From assembly GCF_947387515.1 (NCBI RefSeq), contig NZ_CANDOB010000001.1, forward strand, positions 744,001 to 808,000: DNA of 64,000 bases, given 5' to 3'. Positions 7,616-16,583 of this stretch are shown here, in pieces. The DNA is from Alkalihalobacillus sp. CinArs1. Lineage in GTDB: Bacteria; Bacillota; Bacilli; Bacillales; Guptibacillaceae. The notes under the pieces were generated by a model. It ran no database searches, was not told the origin of the DNA, and saw only the letters and a list, made by a program, of their open reading frames with translations. Numbering within the stretch: position 1 is the first letter of the stretch; each line of letters begins with the position of its first letter. A program made the position numbers and the translations under genes.

Positions 7616-8617
7616 CTACCCTGCCATTCGCTTATTCTTATTTTCAGTCTTCACCTTCGTTTTCCGCTTCTTCCACCTCATCTCTTTAAGCGATCCAACG
7701 ATGCCTTTTGGAAAGAACATCACCGCTAAGATATATAAGATTCCAAAGAAGATAATCCATCTCTCGAAAATGGCATAAGATTTTCCTAGCTCAGATAACC
7801 AGTGATGAGAAACCTCGATGATCGCCGCACCAATAATTGGACCGATCAACGTTCCGACTCCTCCAAGAATCGTCATCAAAAGGGCATCTAACGTAACATC
7901 GAGTGCGAAAACACTCGTATTTACAAAACGAAGTGACAACACGTACAACGAACCTGAGAGACTTGCAATCATACCTGCAACAACACTTGAGATAAGCTTG
8001 TAGTGAATCGTGTGAAAGCCAAGCGACTGCGTTCGCGCTTCATTTTCACGAACCGCTACGAGCACTTTACCCATCGGCGAATTCGTAAGCCTAAGCAAAA
8101 TGAAGAAAACTGCGACCATGAGTATAAGACAAATCATATAAAAAGAAAGACGATCTCTCATTATATCCGGCACTCGAAAGGTAAACCCATCGTTTCCTAG
8201 AGTGAGAGAGCGCCATTTTTCAGCTACTACAAGAAATAATCCCGCGAGTGCAAGCGTTAGCATCGCATAAAAGTGATTGCTGAGCCTTAATGTCAGTAAT
8301 CCAACGAGGTAACTAACGATCGAAGCGATGAGCATACCTACTGCAATGGAAATAAGAAGTGAAAGCATCGTCGGTTCGAATCGACTCAGCAACACTCCGG
8401 TCGAATACGCACCAATTCCAAAGAACATCGCATGCCCAAACGAAACGATTCCAGTGTAACCGAGGAGTAAATCATAGCTCATAGCAAAAATCGCTAAGAT
8501 AAAGATCTGAGTAAGTAAGATCATAAGGCTTCTAGAGTCATTCACAAACGGAAATACAATGAGAACTGCACTACATACGAGTATCCACACAGGACTTTTG
8601 TTCAGCTGCCTTAACAT
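7616..8617 (-). CDS. livM: Branched-chain amino acid-type ABC permease, LivM-like
   Basis: Integral membrane permease of 333 residues with eight or more hydrophobic segments and the LivM landmarks YDLLLGYTGIVSFGHAMFFGIGAY near residue 48 and the cytoplasmic coupling region KVLVAVRENEARTQSLGFH. The C-terminal region ILYILAVMFFPKGIVGSL is also typical, followed by a very basic tail (RWKKRKTKVKTENKNKR). The ATG at 8617 follows AAGGGGTG. It pairs with the LivH-like permease immediately upstream (four bases apart). The HAAT family carries branched-chain amino acids, amides, urea and also aromatic or dicarboxylic acids, so the symbol indicates family and not substrate. The downstream CoA-ligase genes favour an organic acid. 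Confidence 0.9.
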   Translation of the reverse strand: MLRQLNKSPVWILVCSAVLIVFPFVNDSRSLMILLTQIFILAIFAMSYDLLLGYTGIVSFGHAMFFGIGAYSTGVLLSRFEPTMLSLLISIAVGMLIASIVSYLVGLLTLRLSNHFYAMLTLALAGLFLVVAEKWRSLTLGNDGFTFRVPDIMRDRLSFYMICLILMVAVFFILLRLTNSPMGKVLVAVRENEARTQSLGFHTIHYKLISSVVAGMIASLSGSLYVLSLRFVNTSVFALDVTLDALLMTILGGVGTLIGPIIGAAIIEVSHHWLSELGKSYAIFERWIIFFGILYILAVMFFPKGIVGSLKEMRWKKRKTKVKTENKNKRMAG

Positions 8618-8621
8618 TCAC

Positions 8622-9482
8622 TCACCCCTTTGCACCGAATAGACCTTGTGGTTTAACAACGAGCACGACAGCCATCAACAGCATATTTACTGCGAGAGAA
8701 AGATCTGGAACATAATATGTCATGAAGGCGCCTGATAGGCCGATCAACATCGCTGCAAAAAGCGAGCCAACAAAATTCCCCATCCCACCAATTACGACAA
8801 CGATAAAGGCAAGTATGGCAAAATCCATCCCCATCTCGGCATAAATAACACCTGAATATGGAGCTAAAAGCACACCACCAAGAGCTGCCATCGCGGATCC
8901 AATCATGAAAACAAGCATGAATACTTTTTTAATGTTGATTCCAAGGGCCTGCACCATCTCTTTATTCATAACACCCGCTCTTACGGTAAGGCCGATCTTA
9001 GTGTTCTTTAGAACATAATGAACGAGCGCAAACACGAGTACACCGATAAGAATGATAAATGCACGATACTTAATGATGACAACATCACCTAGTTGCCAGC
9101 TTCCTGATAAATAATCGGGTGGTGACGCTACGATCTGATTAGGTCCGAATACGACCTTCAACATTTCCGATAGAACAAGCATCAGTCCGAGTGTGATAAG
9201 GATTTGTTGGACATGATTCCCATACACTGGCTGAATAATGAACCGTTCCGTTACATAGCCGAGGATAATCCCAGTTAATAGTGCACCAACGATCGCCATA
9301 ACAAAACTTCCAGTCATGCCGTACACCCACACGCCACTATATGCTCCCCAGGCAAACAAGCCACCGTGGGCAAAGTTCAAAACATCCATCAGGCCAAAGA
9401 TGAGCGTTAACCCTGCTGCTAGCAAAAAGATCAGCATACCTGTCGCAAGTCCATTAATCATTAAATTTAGCAAAAGATCCAC
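8622..9482 (-). CDS. livH: Branched-chain amino acid-type ABC permease, LivH-like
   Basis: Permease of 286 residues beginning LLLNLMINGLATGMLIFLLAAGLTLIFGLMDVLNFAHGGLF, the standard LivH N-terminus. The EAA-like coupling loop is RAGVMNKEMVQALGINIKKVF near residue 168, and the C-terminus VVLVVKPQGLFG is diagnostic for the family. About eight membrane helices are visible. The start is GTG at 9482 with GAGGTGAAAAG upstream. It forms the membrane pore with the LivM-like protein and is energised by the two ATPases encoded upstream in the same operon. Confidence 0.92.
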   Translation of the reverse strand: MDLLLNLMINGLATGMLIFLLAAGLTLIFGLMDVLNFAHGGLFAWGAYSGVWVYGMTGSFVMAIVGALLTGIILGYVTERFIIQPVYGNHVQQILITLGLMLVLSEMLKVVFGPNQIVASPPDYLSGSWQLGDVVIIKYRAFIILIGVLVFALVHYVLKNTKIGLTVRAGVMNKEMVQALGINIKKVFMLVFMIGSAMAALGGVLLAPYSGVIYAEMGMDFAILAFIVVVIGGMGNFVGSLFAAMLIGLSGAFMTYYVPDLSLAVNMLLMAVVLVVKPQGLFGAKG

Positions 9483-9497
9483 CTTTTCACCTCATTT

Positions 9498-10205
9498 CTA
9501 TGCGATACCGAGATACTTACGCTTTAACTCTTCATTGTCTGCGAGTTCCTGCATGTTTCCAGTTTCAACACTTCTTCCATCATCGATAATGTAGTACGTA
9601 TCACCAACACCCATCGCCATTCTGAAATTTTGTTCGACCAGGACGATCGTCGTCTCATCCTTCATTTCCATAATCGATTCCATCACCTTTTCAACAACAA
9701 TCGGAGCAAGCCCCTTACTAGGTTCATCGATAAGTAATAATTCATTTTTATTAAGGTAAGCTCTCGCAATCGATAGCATTTGCTTTTGCCCACCGCTCAA
9801 GTACCCACCTTGTTTTTTCCAATATGTTTTCAAGTCAGGAAATAGCGTTAGCATCTTATCCAATCGGTTAAGCGTCGCCTCATCCTGTTTTTGCATTGCA
9901 ATCTTCATATTTTCTTCCACCGTCAGTTCGCCAAAAATCCCCTGATCTTCTGGCACAAATCCGATTCCTTTATTTGCTATTTGGTAGGTTCCAAGCTTTG
10001 ATATATTCGTTCCGTTAAGCATGATTTGACCCTCAGTAATGGGTGTTAGGCCCATGATTGAACGAAGAGACGTTGTTTTACCAGCCCCGTTTCTACCTAG
10101 TAGAACCGTCACTTCCCCTTTTTTCACCTGAAAAGAAACCCCCTGGAGGATATGGTACTGCCCTATATAGGTTTGAATATCGTTAACCTCAAGCAGTGTG
10201 GTCAT
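9498..10205 (-). CDS. livF: ABC transporter ATP-binding protein, LivF-like
   Basis: ATPase subunit of 235 residues. Walker A is LLGRNGAGKTTSLRS near residue 35, the Q-loop region follows, the signature is YLSGGQKQMLSIARA near 137, Walker B is LLLIDEPSKGLAP, and the H-loop region is VLVEQNF. The IGFVPEDQGIFGELTVEENM segment is characteristic of LivF. The first codons overlap the end of the LivG-like gene by 17 bases, and AGGAGG lies within that gene. It should form a heterodimer with the LivG-like subunit. Confidence 0.93.
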   Translation of the reverse strand: MTTLLEVNDIQTYIGQYHILQGVSFQVKKGEVTVLLGRNGAGKTTSLRSIMGLTPITEGQIMLNGTNISKLGTYQIANKGIGFVPEDQGIFGELTVEENMKIAMQKQDEATLNRLDKMLTLFPDLKTYWKKQGGYLSGGQKQMLSIARAYLNKNELLLIDEPSKGLAPIVVEKVMESIMEMKDETTIVLVEQNFRMAMGVGDTYYIIDDGRSVETGNMQELADNEELKRKYLGIA

Positions 10206-10953
10206 CGTATAAGCCTCCTAAGTACGCATTCTGCACTGTTTCATTATTCATAATCTCGTGTGGCGTGCCTTCCGCGAGCAATCTGCCATTAAAGAGGACG
10301 ATGATCCGATCTGAAAGATTCATAATCATATCCATCTTGTGTTCGATGAGTAGAATCGTCCGATCACCTGATGATTTAATATCTTCAATAATCTTTAAAA
10401 TCGCAGGCACCTCCTCTAGCGACATGCCTGCTGTCGGCTCATCGAGCAGTAGCAACTCTGTCTTCAATGCTAACAACATTGCGATTTCTAACTTTCGCTT
10501 TTCGCCATGTGCTAAGTTACTCGCAAGAGCGTCTGCTTGTTTCGCCATCATCACTTGTTCTAGTAAGTCATACGCTTCTTCCGTCATTTTCTTATAGCCT
10601 CTGAAATGCCTGAGCATTTGGTATCGAACTCCAGCCTGTGACTGAACAGCTAGACGCACATTCTCCAAAACTGTTAAATTAGGGAACACGTTCGTAATCT
10701 GGAAAGAGCGTCCGATCCCTTTTCGAGTTCGGACGGTAGGAGATTGGCTCGAAATGTCTTCTCCCTTCAATAGAACACTTCCTTTGGTTGGCTTCAGCTG
10801 CCCACTCAATAAATTGAACAACGTTGTTTTACCAGCTCCGTTTGGTCCGATGATGGATGTGAACGACTTCTCCTTAATGGTAAGATCGACCGAGTTTACT
10901 GCGAGCTGCCCGCCAAATGCGATCGTTAAATCTTGAACTTCCAATATACTCAT
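10189..10953 (-). CDS. livG: ABC transporter ATP-binding protein, LivG-like
   Basis: ATPase subunit of 254 residues with Walker A IIGPNGAGKTTLFNLLSG near residue 35, the LivG-specific segment GIGRSFQITNVFPNLTVLENV, the signature NLAHGEKRKLEIAML (LAHGE replaces LSGGQ, as in LivG proteins), Walker B LLLLDEPTAGM, and VLLIEHKMDMIMNLSDRI. The ATG at 10953 follows GGGAGG. It is separated from the binding-protein gene by 71 bases that contain a stem-loop, and it overlaps livF. Confidence 0.93.
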   Translation of the reverse strand: MSILEVQDLTIAFGGQLAVNSVDLTIKEKSFTSIIGPNGAGKTTLFNLLSGQLKPTKGSVLLKGEDISSQSPTVRTRKGIGRSFQITNVFPNLTVLENVRLAVQSQAGVRYQMLRHFRGYKKMTEEAYDLLEQVMMAKQADALASNLAHGEKRKLEIAMLLALKTELLLLDEPTAGMSLEEVPAILKIIEDIKSSGDRTILLIEHKMDMIMNLSDRIIVLFNGRLLAEGTPHEIMNNETVQNAYLGGLYDDHTA

Positions 10954-10975
10954 GTACTAACCTCCCAACATACAT

Positions 10976-11014
10976 AGAAAAGGGCTGCGCAAAAACGATA
11001 GCAGCACCTTTTCT
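10976..11014 (-). terminator. Intercistronic stem-loop between binding-protein and ATPase genes
   Basis: AGAAAAGG-GCTGC on one side pairs with GCAGC-CCTTTTCT on the other (minus strand) around a 10-base loop. There is only a weak T tract after it. Such hairpins after solute-binding-protein genes commonly act as partial terminators or mRNA stabilisers, so that the binding protein is made in excess; that function is inferred here. Confidence 0.6.
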
Positions 11015-11024
11015 CATTAGCTAA

Positions 11025-12230
11025 TTAGTTACGAACAGGTGGTGCTGTTTCTTCAGGAGAAAGCTCACGGATAAGTACCGGTACAGGATGATCAACACCC
11101 TCTTGCTTTTCAAGCTTTACGGCATACATCGTTTGAAGCGCTTGATGGTCCTCTTCGCGGAAAGTCATCGTCCCTTTAGGTGTTTCAAAAGACATGCCCT
11201 CCATCACATCGATCAACCCTTCAGCCGTTGTATCCCCTTTTGTTTGTTTTAGTGCTTCTACGATCGAAATCGCTGAACTCATTCCTCCAGGAGTAAACAA
11301 ATCAGGTAATGCCCCGTCAAAACGTTTCTTGTGTTCCTCTACTAGCCAATCGTTGACCTCGTTATCTGGCAAGCTATGATAATAAACCGAAAAACCTTCC
11401 ATACCGACTAACGGTTCCATCGTCTTTAATGCTGCGATATCCGGAGCTCCAGTCGAAATTTTGATTCCTTTTTCCTGAAGCTTCATATCGCTGATCTGAT
11501 TCCATGGGGAGTTCGCTCCAGCCCAAATGACAAACAAGTAATCCGGGTCAGATTCAATTATTTTTTGGATGTTTGGAGTAAAATCTGTTGCAGCTGGGTC
11601 AGCGTATTCTTCAAGTACAACCTCAGCGCCGAGGTCCTCTGCAGCCTCTTTAAATGCCGCAACCCCATCGATTCCAAAAGAATAGTCTGGTGCGAACGTT
11701 GCGATCTTCACTCCTTCACCTGCGATTGCTGCTGCTCCGGCAATGGCATCCTGAGAAGAACTTCGGGCTGTTCTAAAGATATAATCGTTGTACTCTGAGC
11801 CTGTGATGCTATCCGCTACTGCAGGTTCAACGACCATAATCCTTTCGTACTCCTCTGCTAACGGAAGAACGGCAAGCGTGTCCCCTGAACTTGATGACCC
11901 TACTAAGAAGTCCACTTCATCTTCCTCTAGAAGTTTTGTTGCCTTTTGCACTGCAACTTCTGGCTTTGTTTCAGTATCTTCATAAACGACTTCGATCTTC
12001 TTTCCTTCAACTTCCATCGTTCCATCAGTCGCATAGTCCAGTCCGAGCTCAAATCCTTGCTTCGTTTGATTCCCGTACGTTTCAAGTGCCCCGGTCAATG
12101 AAGCGAGCACTCCGATCTTGATCGTTTCCTTTGAATCACCGTCGTTCGCTTCCCCAGAGGACTGAGAGTTTGAACTACAGGCACCTAAAATAAGAGATAA
12201 CACCATCATCAAAACCACGAGTTTACGCAC
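11025..12230 (-). CDS. ABC transporter substrate-binding lipoprotein, LivK/HAAT type
   Basis: Periplasmic-binding-protein-like lipoprotein of about 401 residues. The signal RKLVVLMMVLSLILGACSS carries a lipobox (LGAC), so the mature protein is lipid-anchored outside the membrane. The type I fold follows: ETIKIGVLASLTGALETYGNQTKQGFEL, then EDDVDFLVGSSSSGDTLAV-like and FIFRTARSSSQD-like segments seen in LivJ/AmiC proteins. The frame begins with ATG at 12251 but no ribosome site precedes it; GTG at 12230 has AGGGGG nine bases upstream and is preferred. It is the first gene of the operon, with phased direct repeats just upstream. The ligand is unknown; ligands of such proteins next to CoA ligases are often organic or aromatic acids. 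Confidence 0.9.
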   Translation of the reverse strand: MRKLVVLMMVLSLILGACSSNSQSSGEANDGDSKETIKIGVLASLTGALETYGNQTKQGFELGLDYATDGTMEVEGKKIEVVYEDTETKPEVAVQKATKLLEEDEVDFLVGSSSSGDTLAVLPLAEEYERIMVVEPAVADSITGSEYNDYIFRTARSSSQDAIAGAAAIAGEGVKIATFAPDYSFGIDGVAAFKEAAEDLGAEVVLEEYADPAATDFTPNIQKIIESDPDYLFVIWAGANSPWNQISDMKLQEKGIKISTGAPDIAALKTMEPLVGMEGFSVYYHSLPDNEVNDWLVEEHKKRFDGALPDLFTPGGMSSAISIVEALKQTKGDTTAEGLIDVMEGMSFETPKGTMTFREEDHQALQTMYAVKLEKQEGVDHPVPVLIRELSPEETAPPVRN

Positions 12231-12286
12231 GAACTTCTTCCCCCTTTTCATTCAGTTGGTTCTATAGGAATAGCTTACAGTGAGGA

Positions 12287-12304
12287 AGTTACACACGAGT
12301 TACA
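12287..12304 (-). promoter_or_regulatory. Phased direct repeat, candidate SARP-type activator site
   Basis: On the minus strand TGTAACT occurs twice (12304-12298 and 12293-12287), 11 bases apart start to start. SARP-family regulators are known to bind heptamer direct repeats with 11-bp periodicity just upstream of the -10 element. The site lies 57 bases upstream of the preferred livK-like start and directly after the terminator of the SARP-domain regulator gene. A -10-like TAAGCT follows nine bases after the second repeat. Function is inferred. Confidence 0.45.
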
Positions 12305-12307
12305 AAT

Positions 12308-12341
12308 AAAAAAGATCGCTTCTTCTAAAGAAGCGATCTTA
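12308..12341 (-). terminator. Terminator of the large regulator gene
   Basis: AAGATCGCTTCTT and AAGAAGCGATCTT form a perfect 13-bp stem around a 3-base loop, followed by TTTTTT on the minus strand. It overlaps the stop codon of the regulator gene. Confidence 0.9.
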
Positions 12342-15300
12342 TACATGAAAGGAAACGTTTTCAGAACAGATCATGTCATACATTTGTTTTGTGGATTCCA
12401 TAGGTTCTACTGCAAGCTCTTCACGAAGTTTAACCGTGCACTCCCTATACAATCTCATTGCTTGAGGTCGGTTGTTACGTTGGTAATAACAATACATCAA
12501 CAGTCGGTATGCCTCTTCCCACAGTGCATCGACTTCGATAATCTTTCTACAAATCGGAATCGCCTTCTCAAACTCAGACAACCGAATAAAAAGCTGAGCT
12601 AATTTTTCTAAGCCTCTCACATAAAGCTGGCGAAGACGTTCACGCTCAATCTCAGCCCATTGGACACGCCTCTCAGTCAAAAAGTCTCCACCGTAGTACT
12701 GCAAACCTTTTTCTAGCAGTTTTTTAGACTGAACGATACGATTTTCTTTCAACCCCTCCGTTATCCAATGTTCAAAATGATGACAATCTAGGTCAATTAC
12801 TGCCGTTCTATTGAAACCGTAAGAGGAATCTTGACGAATCACAAAATATGGCTGCCCTCTTTTTTTACGATCAGGCTCAAGCGCTTTGTTTAACGCATTA
12901 AACGCGACCTTGAAATCTCTCTGGCTATTGGTTTCATCTGTATCGGGCCAAACGTCATGGAAAATCTCTTCTTTTCGAACGAAGGCGTTTCGACGAACAA
13001 GTAAATATTGAAATAGTTCTTTTCCTTTTTCACGCTGCCACATCTTATGATCAAGCACGTTGTCCCCGAGCGATACACTAAATTCTCCAAGTGTCTTAAC
13101 GCGAAGCGTATAGCCCGGATGTGATTCTATATGGTTATATCCCCATGAATCGAGTAGCTTTGAAATGTAAGATTCATAAACTCCTGACTCTTTTGCTTGG
13201 AGAAGAAGAGGCAGAAATTGCTGCAGATCTTTCGGGCCAAAGGTTGTTCTCTTCATGAATATGAATTCATATTCTTCAATCTGAACCTTCTGAAGAAAAA
13301 CACTCACATACGTTTTGAAGTCGTCTACATCCTTTTTCAAAAAAGCTAGCCACATCGCAGCAAGCATCTCAGCGTAACCATCTCCGCACGACTTTGCAGA
13401 GCGATAGGCTTCAAGAAGCCATTTCTCGGCATCAAGTAACTGCTCGCTATAGAAAGCAGATCGCCCGATACATAGTTTAATAAGAGTAGAGAGCCATTCA
13501 TCTTTTACTCTTTTCGTTTCAAAAAGAGCACGCTCTCCATATTCTTTTGCACGCTCCCACGTTCCCTTTCTTCCATACATCGCACAAAGACCCATGAAAG
13601 GTTCCGCTTTTCCTCGATCGACTTTTATAGAGTCCATTAATTCTAACGCTGTTTCATAGCAGTTTACCGCTAACTTCTCTTCATAGTGTGTTGATATTGC
13701 TACTGCGTGACCCATTCTTATCCACCCGCATGCTTCGATAAACGCTGAACCCTGTTGTATTCCCTGCTGTATCCCTTGCTGCGCAAGTTCTTTCGCTCGA
13801 TCTCCATTACCGCTAAGCGATTCTAGCAGAGAAAGCAAAAGTTCCGTTTCGCGATGTGATTGAGGTAATTGTTCTTTCGATGAATTTCGAGTAAGAAGAA
13901 GTTCTCTTGACTCAAAAATCTTACCTGTACGCAATAACAAACGAGCATCCAGATTTCCAGCAACCCATGATGCGTCTCCTTCACTTTTCACATACCAGTT
14001 AAGAGCTTTCGCAGCTTGACCAGAATTCACAAGGTTTTCAGCAAGGAGACGAAACAACCTTTCCTTATCAGGATGGTTTTTATCTGTTCGGTCAAGATAA
14101 TGGATCGCTTCAGCTAGAAAGCGCTCTGCTTTTCCAGGCTGAATCGTATCTAAATAGATGTTTCCAATTCCTTCGTTCGCTCTGCTCGTGATGAGATCGT
14201 CTTCATTTAATTTAGCAGTTTCAATTGCTTTCTTGTAACATGTAAAGGCACGATCGTAATAAGACCGGTAGCGCCATACGTCTCCTTCGTACAACCATAG
14301 CTGATAATAGTGGTCTTTTATATGATCAGAAAGAGCGTTCAAATGATCGAGTAGCGTTTCAAGCTGACGGTAATGAATCATCCTCTCACTCGTTTTAAGA
14401 AGAACTCGAGCAATGGAAGACTCATCATGAAGTTCTATATAATGGACGACTGCCTCTTCATAACAATTCGTTTCTTCAAGGTATTGTGCCAATAAGTACC
14501 GAAGCTTCTTCATCCGTTCACATTGTTGCTCAGTACCTCTCCTTGTTAAGAATGCCTTAAATAGTGCATGATATCGATAGCGATTGCGATCGACTTTTTG
14601 AATAAATAGATTCTTAGAAAACAAATCCTCCAGCATCTCACCCGTGTTTGGTCGACTTAAGACGTGATCACATTCTTCTGCCTTGAGTTCCTGAAAGATT
14701 GCAGAGTCCAGCAAGAACGCTTGAACTTCTCTAGACTGTTTGTTGAAAACTTCCTGAGCAAGGTAAGAAAAGAGCTCTTCCATCGACGTATGAGTAAAGC
14801 TTAGTATCGAGTCGATTTCATCAGCTTGTGACAATTGACTTCCAATCATATTGATTGCGATGATCCAGCCTTCTGTTAAAGAATGAATGCTCTTCACCTG
14901 TTCTTCCGAAATAGCCGCTTCATAAAAATCAGTTAGAAAAACACGCGTTTCTTCACCAGAAAGCGATAGGTCACTTTCACCTATATCTAGCATTCTATTA
15001 CTCACGCTTAGTTTGATCAGGCTATTCCATTTCGGCTTCATGCGAGTTGAAACAAGGAGATGAACATTCGAAGGAAGAAGCGTAATGACTTTCTCAATCC
15101 ACTGATTGATCATAAACACGTGATCAACGAGCTGAAAATCATCGATGACAATAATGAGATCTGATTCTATTTTTGCGCATTCGTTGATAAATAGGGCACT
15201 TAATAACTGAAGGTCTTCTTCGCTGACCCAATAATCCATATTCGATATAACTTCGAGGAGTTCTTTACAGAAGGAAGGAAACTTCTTTCGAACGGCATAA

Positions 15301-15554
15301 ACCACATAGTGGATAAAAGGGAAAATATCATCATCCGATTCTGTCACTGTATACCAGCATACCGGTACCTTGCATTGCTTAACGAACTGACTCAGTATCG
15401 TGCTTTTCCCATAACCCGCTCCACCATGAATGATGGTGATGGGATAAGTCGTAACTTCTTTTAGCTTTTTTATTACGGATCCCCGGTAAATATATGTATC
15501 CTTCAATGCTGGTGGTACAAGTTTTGTTTCAATGATCGGAACGGTAGGTTGCAT
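12339..15554 (-). CDS. Large NTPase-TPR regulator with C-terminal winged helix and BTAD (SARP-like)
   Basis: Signal-transducing transcription factor of 1071 residues. The N-terminal STAND/MalT-like NTPase has a P-loop in IIHGGAGYGKSTIL near residue 43 and Walker B in IIVIDDFQLVDH near 135. A long helical TPR-like region spans about 350-780. The C-terminus has an OmpR/AfsR-type winged helix (LRVKTLGEFSVSLG ... QREKGKELFQYLLVRRNAFVRK) and a bacterial transcriptional activator domain (LFIRLSEFEKAIPICRKII ... AMRLYRECTVKLREEL). This order, MalT-like sensor joined to a SARP output, is unlike AfsR, where the DNA-binding part is N-terminal. ATG at 15554 has GGGGTG upstream. It lies directly upstream of the importer/acyl-CoA operon in the same orientation and probably activates it in response to the substrate (inference). 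Confidence 0.87.
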   Translation of the reverse strand: MQPTVPIIETKLVPPALKDTYIYRGSVIKKLKEVTTYPITIIHGGAGYGKSTILSQFVKQCKVPVCWYTVTESDDDIFPFIHYVVYAVRKKFPSFCKELLEVISNMDYWVSEEDLQLLSALFINECAKIESDLIIVIDDFQLVDHVFMINQWIEKVITLLPSNVHLLVSTRMKPKWNSLIKLSVSNRMLDIGESDLSLSGEETRVFLTDFYEAAISEEQVKSIHSLTEGWIIAINMIGSQLSQADEIDSILSFTHTSMEELFSYLAQEVFNKQSREVQAFLLDSAIFQELKAEECDHVLSRPNTGEMLEDLFSKNLFIQKVDRNRYRYHALFKAFLTRRGTEQQCERMKKLRYLLAQYLEETNCYEEAVVHYIELHDESSIARVLLKTSERMIHYRQLETLLDHLNALSDHIKDHYYQLWLYEGDVWRYRSYYDRAFTCYKKAIETAKLNEDDLITSRANEGIGNIYLDTIQPGKAERFLAEAIHYLDRTDKNHPDKERLFRLLAENLVNSGQAAKALNWYVKSEGDASWVAGNLDARLLLRTGKIFESRELLLTRNSSKEQLPQSHRETELLLSLLESLSGNGDRAKELAQQGIQQGIQQGSAFIEACGWIRMGHAVAISTHYEEKLAVNCYETALELMDSIKVDRGKAEPFMGLCAMYGRKGTWERAKEYGERALFETKRVKDEWLSTLIKLCIGRSAFYSEQLLDAEKWLLEAYRSAKSCGDGYAEMLAAMWLAFLKKDVDDFKTYVSVFLQKVQIEEYEFIFMKRTTFGPKDLQQFLPLLLQAKESGVYESYISKLLDSWGYNHIESHPGYTLRVKTLGEFSVSLGDNVLDHKMWQREKGKELFQYLLVRRNAFVRKEEIFHDVWPDTDETNSQRDFKVAFNALNKALEPDRKKRGQPYFVIRQDSSYGFNRTAVIDLDCHHFEHWITEGLKENRIVQSKKLLEKGLQYYGGDFLTERRVQWAEIERERLRQLYVRGLEKLAQLFIRLSEFEKAIPICRKIIEVDALWEEAYRLLMYCYYQRNNRPQAMRLYRECTVKLREELAVEPMESTKQMYDMICSENVSFHV

Positions 15555-15659
15555 GTACACACCCCGTCTTTATATTTCTGATTTTTCTAATAGTTTACCA
15601 TATTCTTCACCACATTGTGAGCGCTCTCATCTCTTTCGACAAAACCTGAGTGGTGCCTG

Positions 15660-16427
15660 TCACTCGGTAGGTTTCCTCAATTGAAATACTATAAAGTCAG
15701 CGCAGCGAAAGTCTTCTTCAAATGTAGGATATTTCTTTAAGATTTCCTCAGAAGGCGTCGGTTCTACCACCTTCACGATAGTGAATCCCGCTCGTATGAT
15801 GCTGTTTAGGTAGGTTGATAGCGTACGGTGATAGTAGAAAAGCGCTCCAGCCTCCCCGAGTCCTCTTTGTTCGTATACACCTTCGTAGAAGTACCGATCG
15901 ACATTCCAATGAAGTTTTTCACCCTGCTCATCTTTCTCCCATCCGCTTTCTGGTGTGATAAAACATGGGTGTAAGATAGAAAAGATGAAACTTCCCCCAT
16001 CAACTAACAACCGATACATCTCTCTTAATGCACGCTCATGATCTGCAAGGTCCTGCATCACCATGTTCGATACGATCGTTTCAAAGCTAGCATCCTTAAG
16101 AGTAGACAAATCCTCACAATTGCCATGAACATAGTTGATCGGTAAATGAGATGCTGTTCTTTCATTTGCGATTTCGAGCATGCTTCTTGAATAATCTACT
16201 GCTGTGACGATAGCTCCTCTTTGAGCTAGCATCCTGCTCAGATAGCCCTCTCCGCAGCCTGCATCTAAAACGCATTTATGTTCTACTTCTCCGATTAAAG
16301 AGAACAACGCAGGATTTAAAAAGACTTCTCTATGTAAATCTCCTGCTTCTGAATAGTTGTTCGTGTAACTTCTCGCATTGTTATCCCAGCTTTTTATCGC
16401 ATCCTCTGATGTGAAACTTTTCTTCAC
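15660..16427 (-). CDS. Class I SAM-dependent methyltransferase
   Basis: Methyltransferase with a Rossmann-like SAM fold, about 255 residues. Motif I is KCVLDAGCGEGYLSRMLA, motif II is AIVTAVDYSRSMLEIA, and the acidic post-motif is YVHGNCEDLSTL; IVSNMVMQDLADHERALREMYRLLVDGGSFIFSILHPCF resembles UbiE/Methyltransf_11 proteins that methylate small molecules. Acceptor unknown. The frame is open to 16478, but no ribosome site precedes that codon; GAAAGG lies before GTG codons at 16436 and 16427, and 16427 has the better spacing. A hairpin sharing the GTGGTGCCTG core with a terminator at 17474 overlaps the stop codon. Confidence 0.83.
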   Translation of the reverse strand: MKKSFTSEDAIKSWDNNARSYTNNYSEAGDLHREVFLNPALFSLIGEVEHKCVLDAGCGEGYLSRMLAQRGAIVTAVDYSRSMLEIANERTASHLPINYVHGNCEDLSTLKDASFETIVSNMVMQDLADHERALREMYRLLVDGGSFIFSILHPCFITPESGWEKDEQGEKLHWNVDRYFYEGVYEQRGLGEAGALFYYHRTLSTYLNSIIRAGFTIVKVVEPTPSEEILKKYPTFEEDFRCADFIVFQLRKPTE

Positions 16428-16538
16428 ACTACTCACGCACCTTTCGTCTACCAGTTGTGAATCATTAAGAGAAAACACTGATCAATAACACGTAATTAAG
16501 TATATCAAAAATTTTCCAAAACGATTAATCCTAAGAAT

Positions 16539-16573
16539 AAAAAGATCGGTTTCCCATAGAAAATAGAAAACCG
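16539..16573 (-). terminator. Terminator after the GNAT gene
   Basis: Minus strand CGGTTTTC and GGAAACCG pair around an AT-rich loop and are followed by ATCTTTTTATT. It begins ten bases past the stop at 16584. Confidence 0.65.
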
Positions 16574-16583
16574 AAAAATTGGA

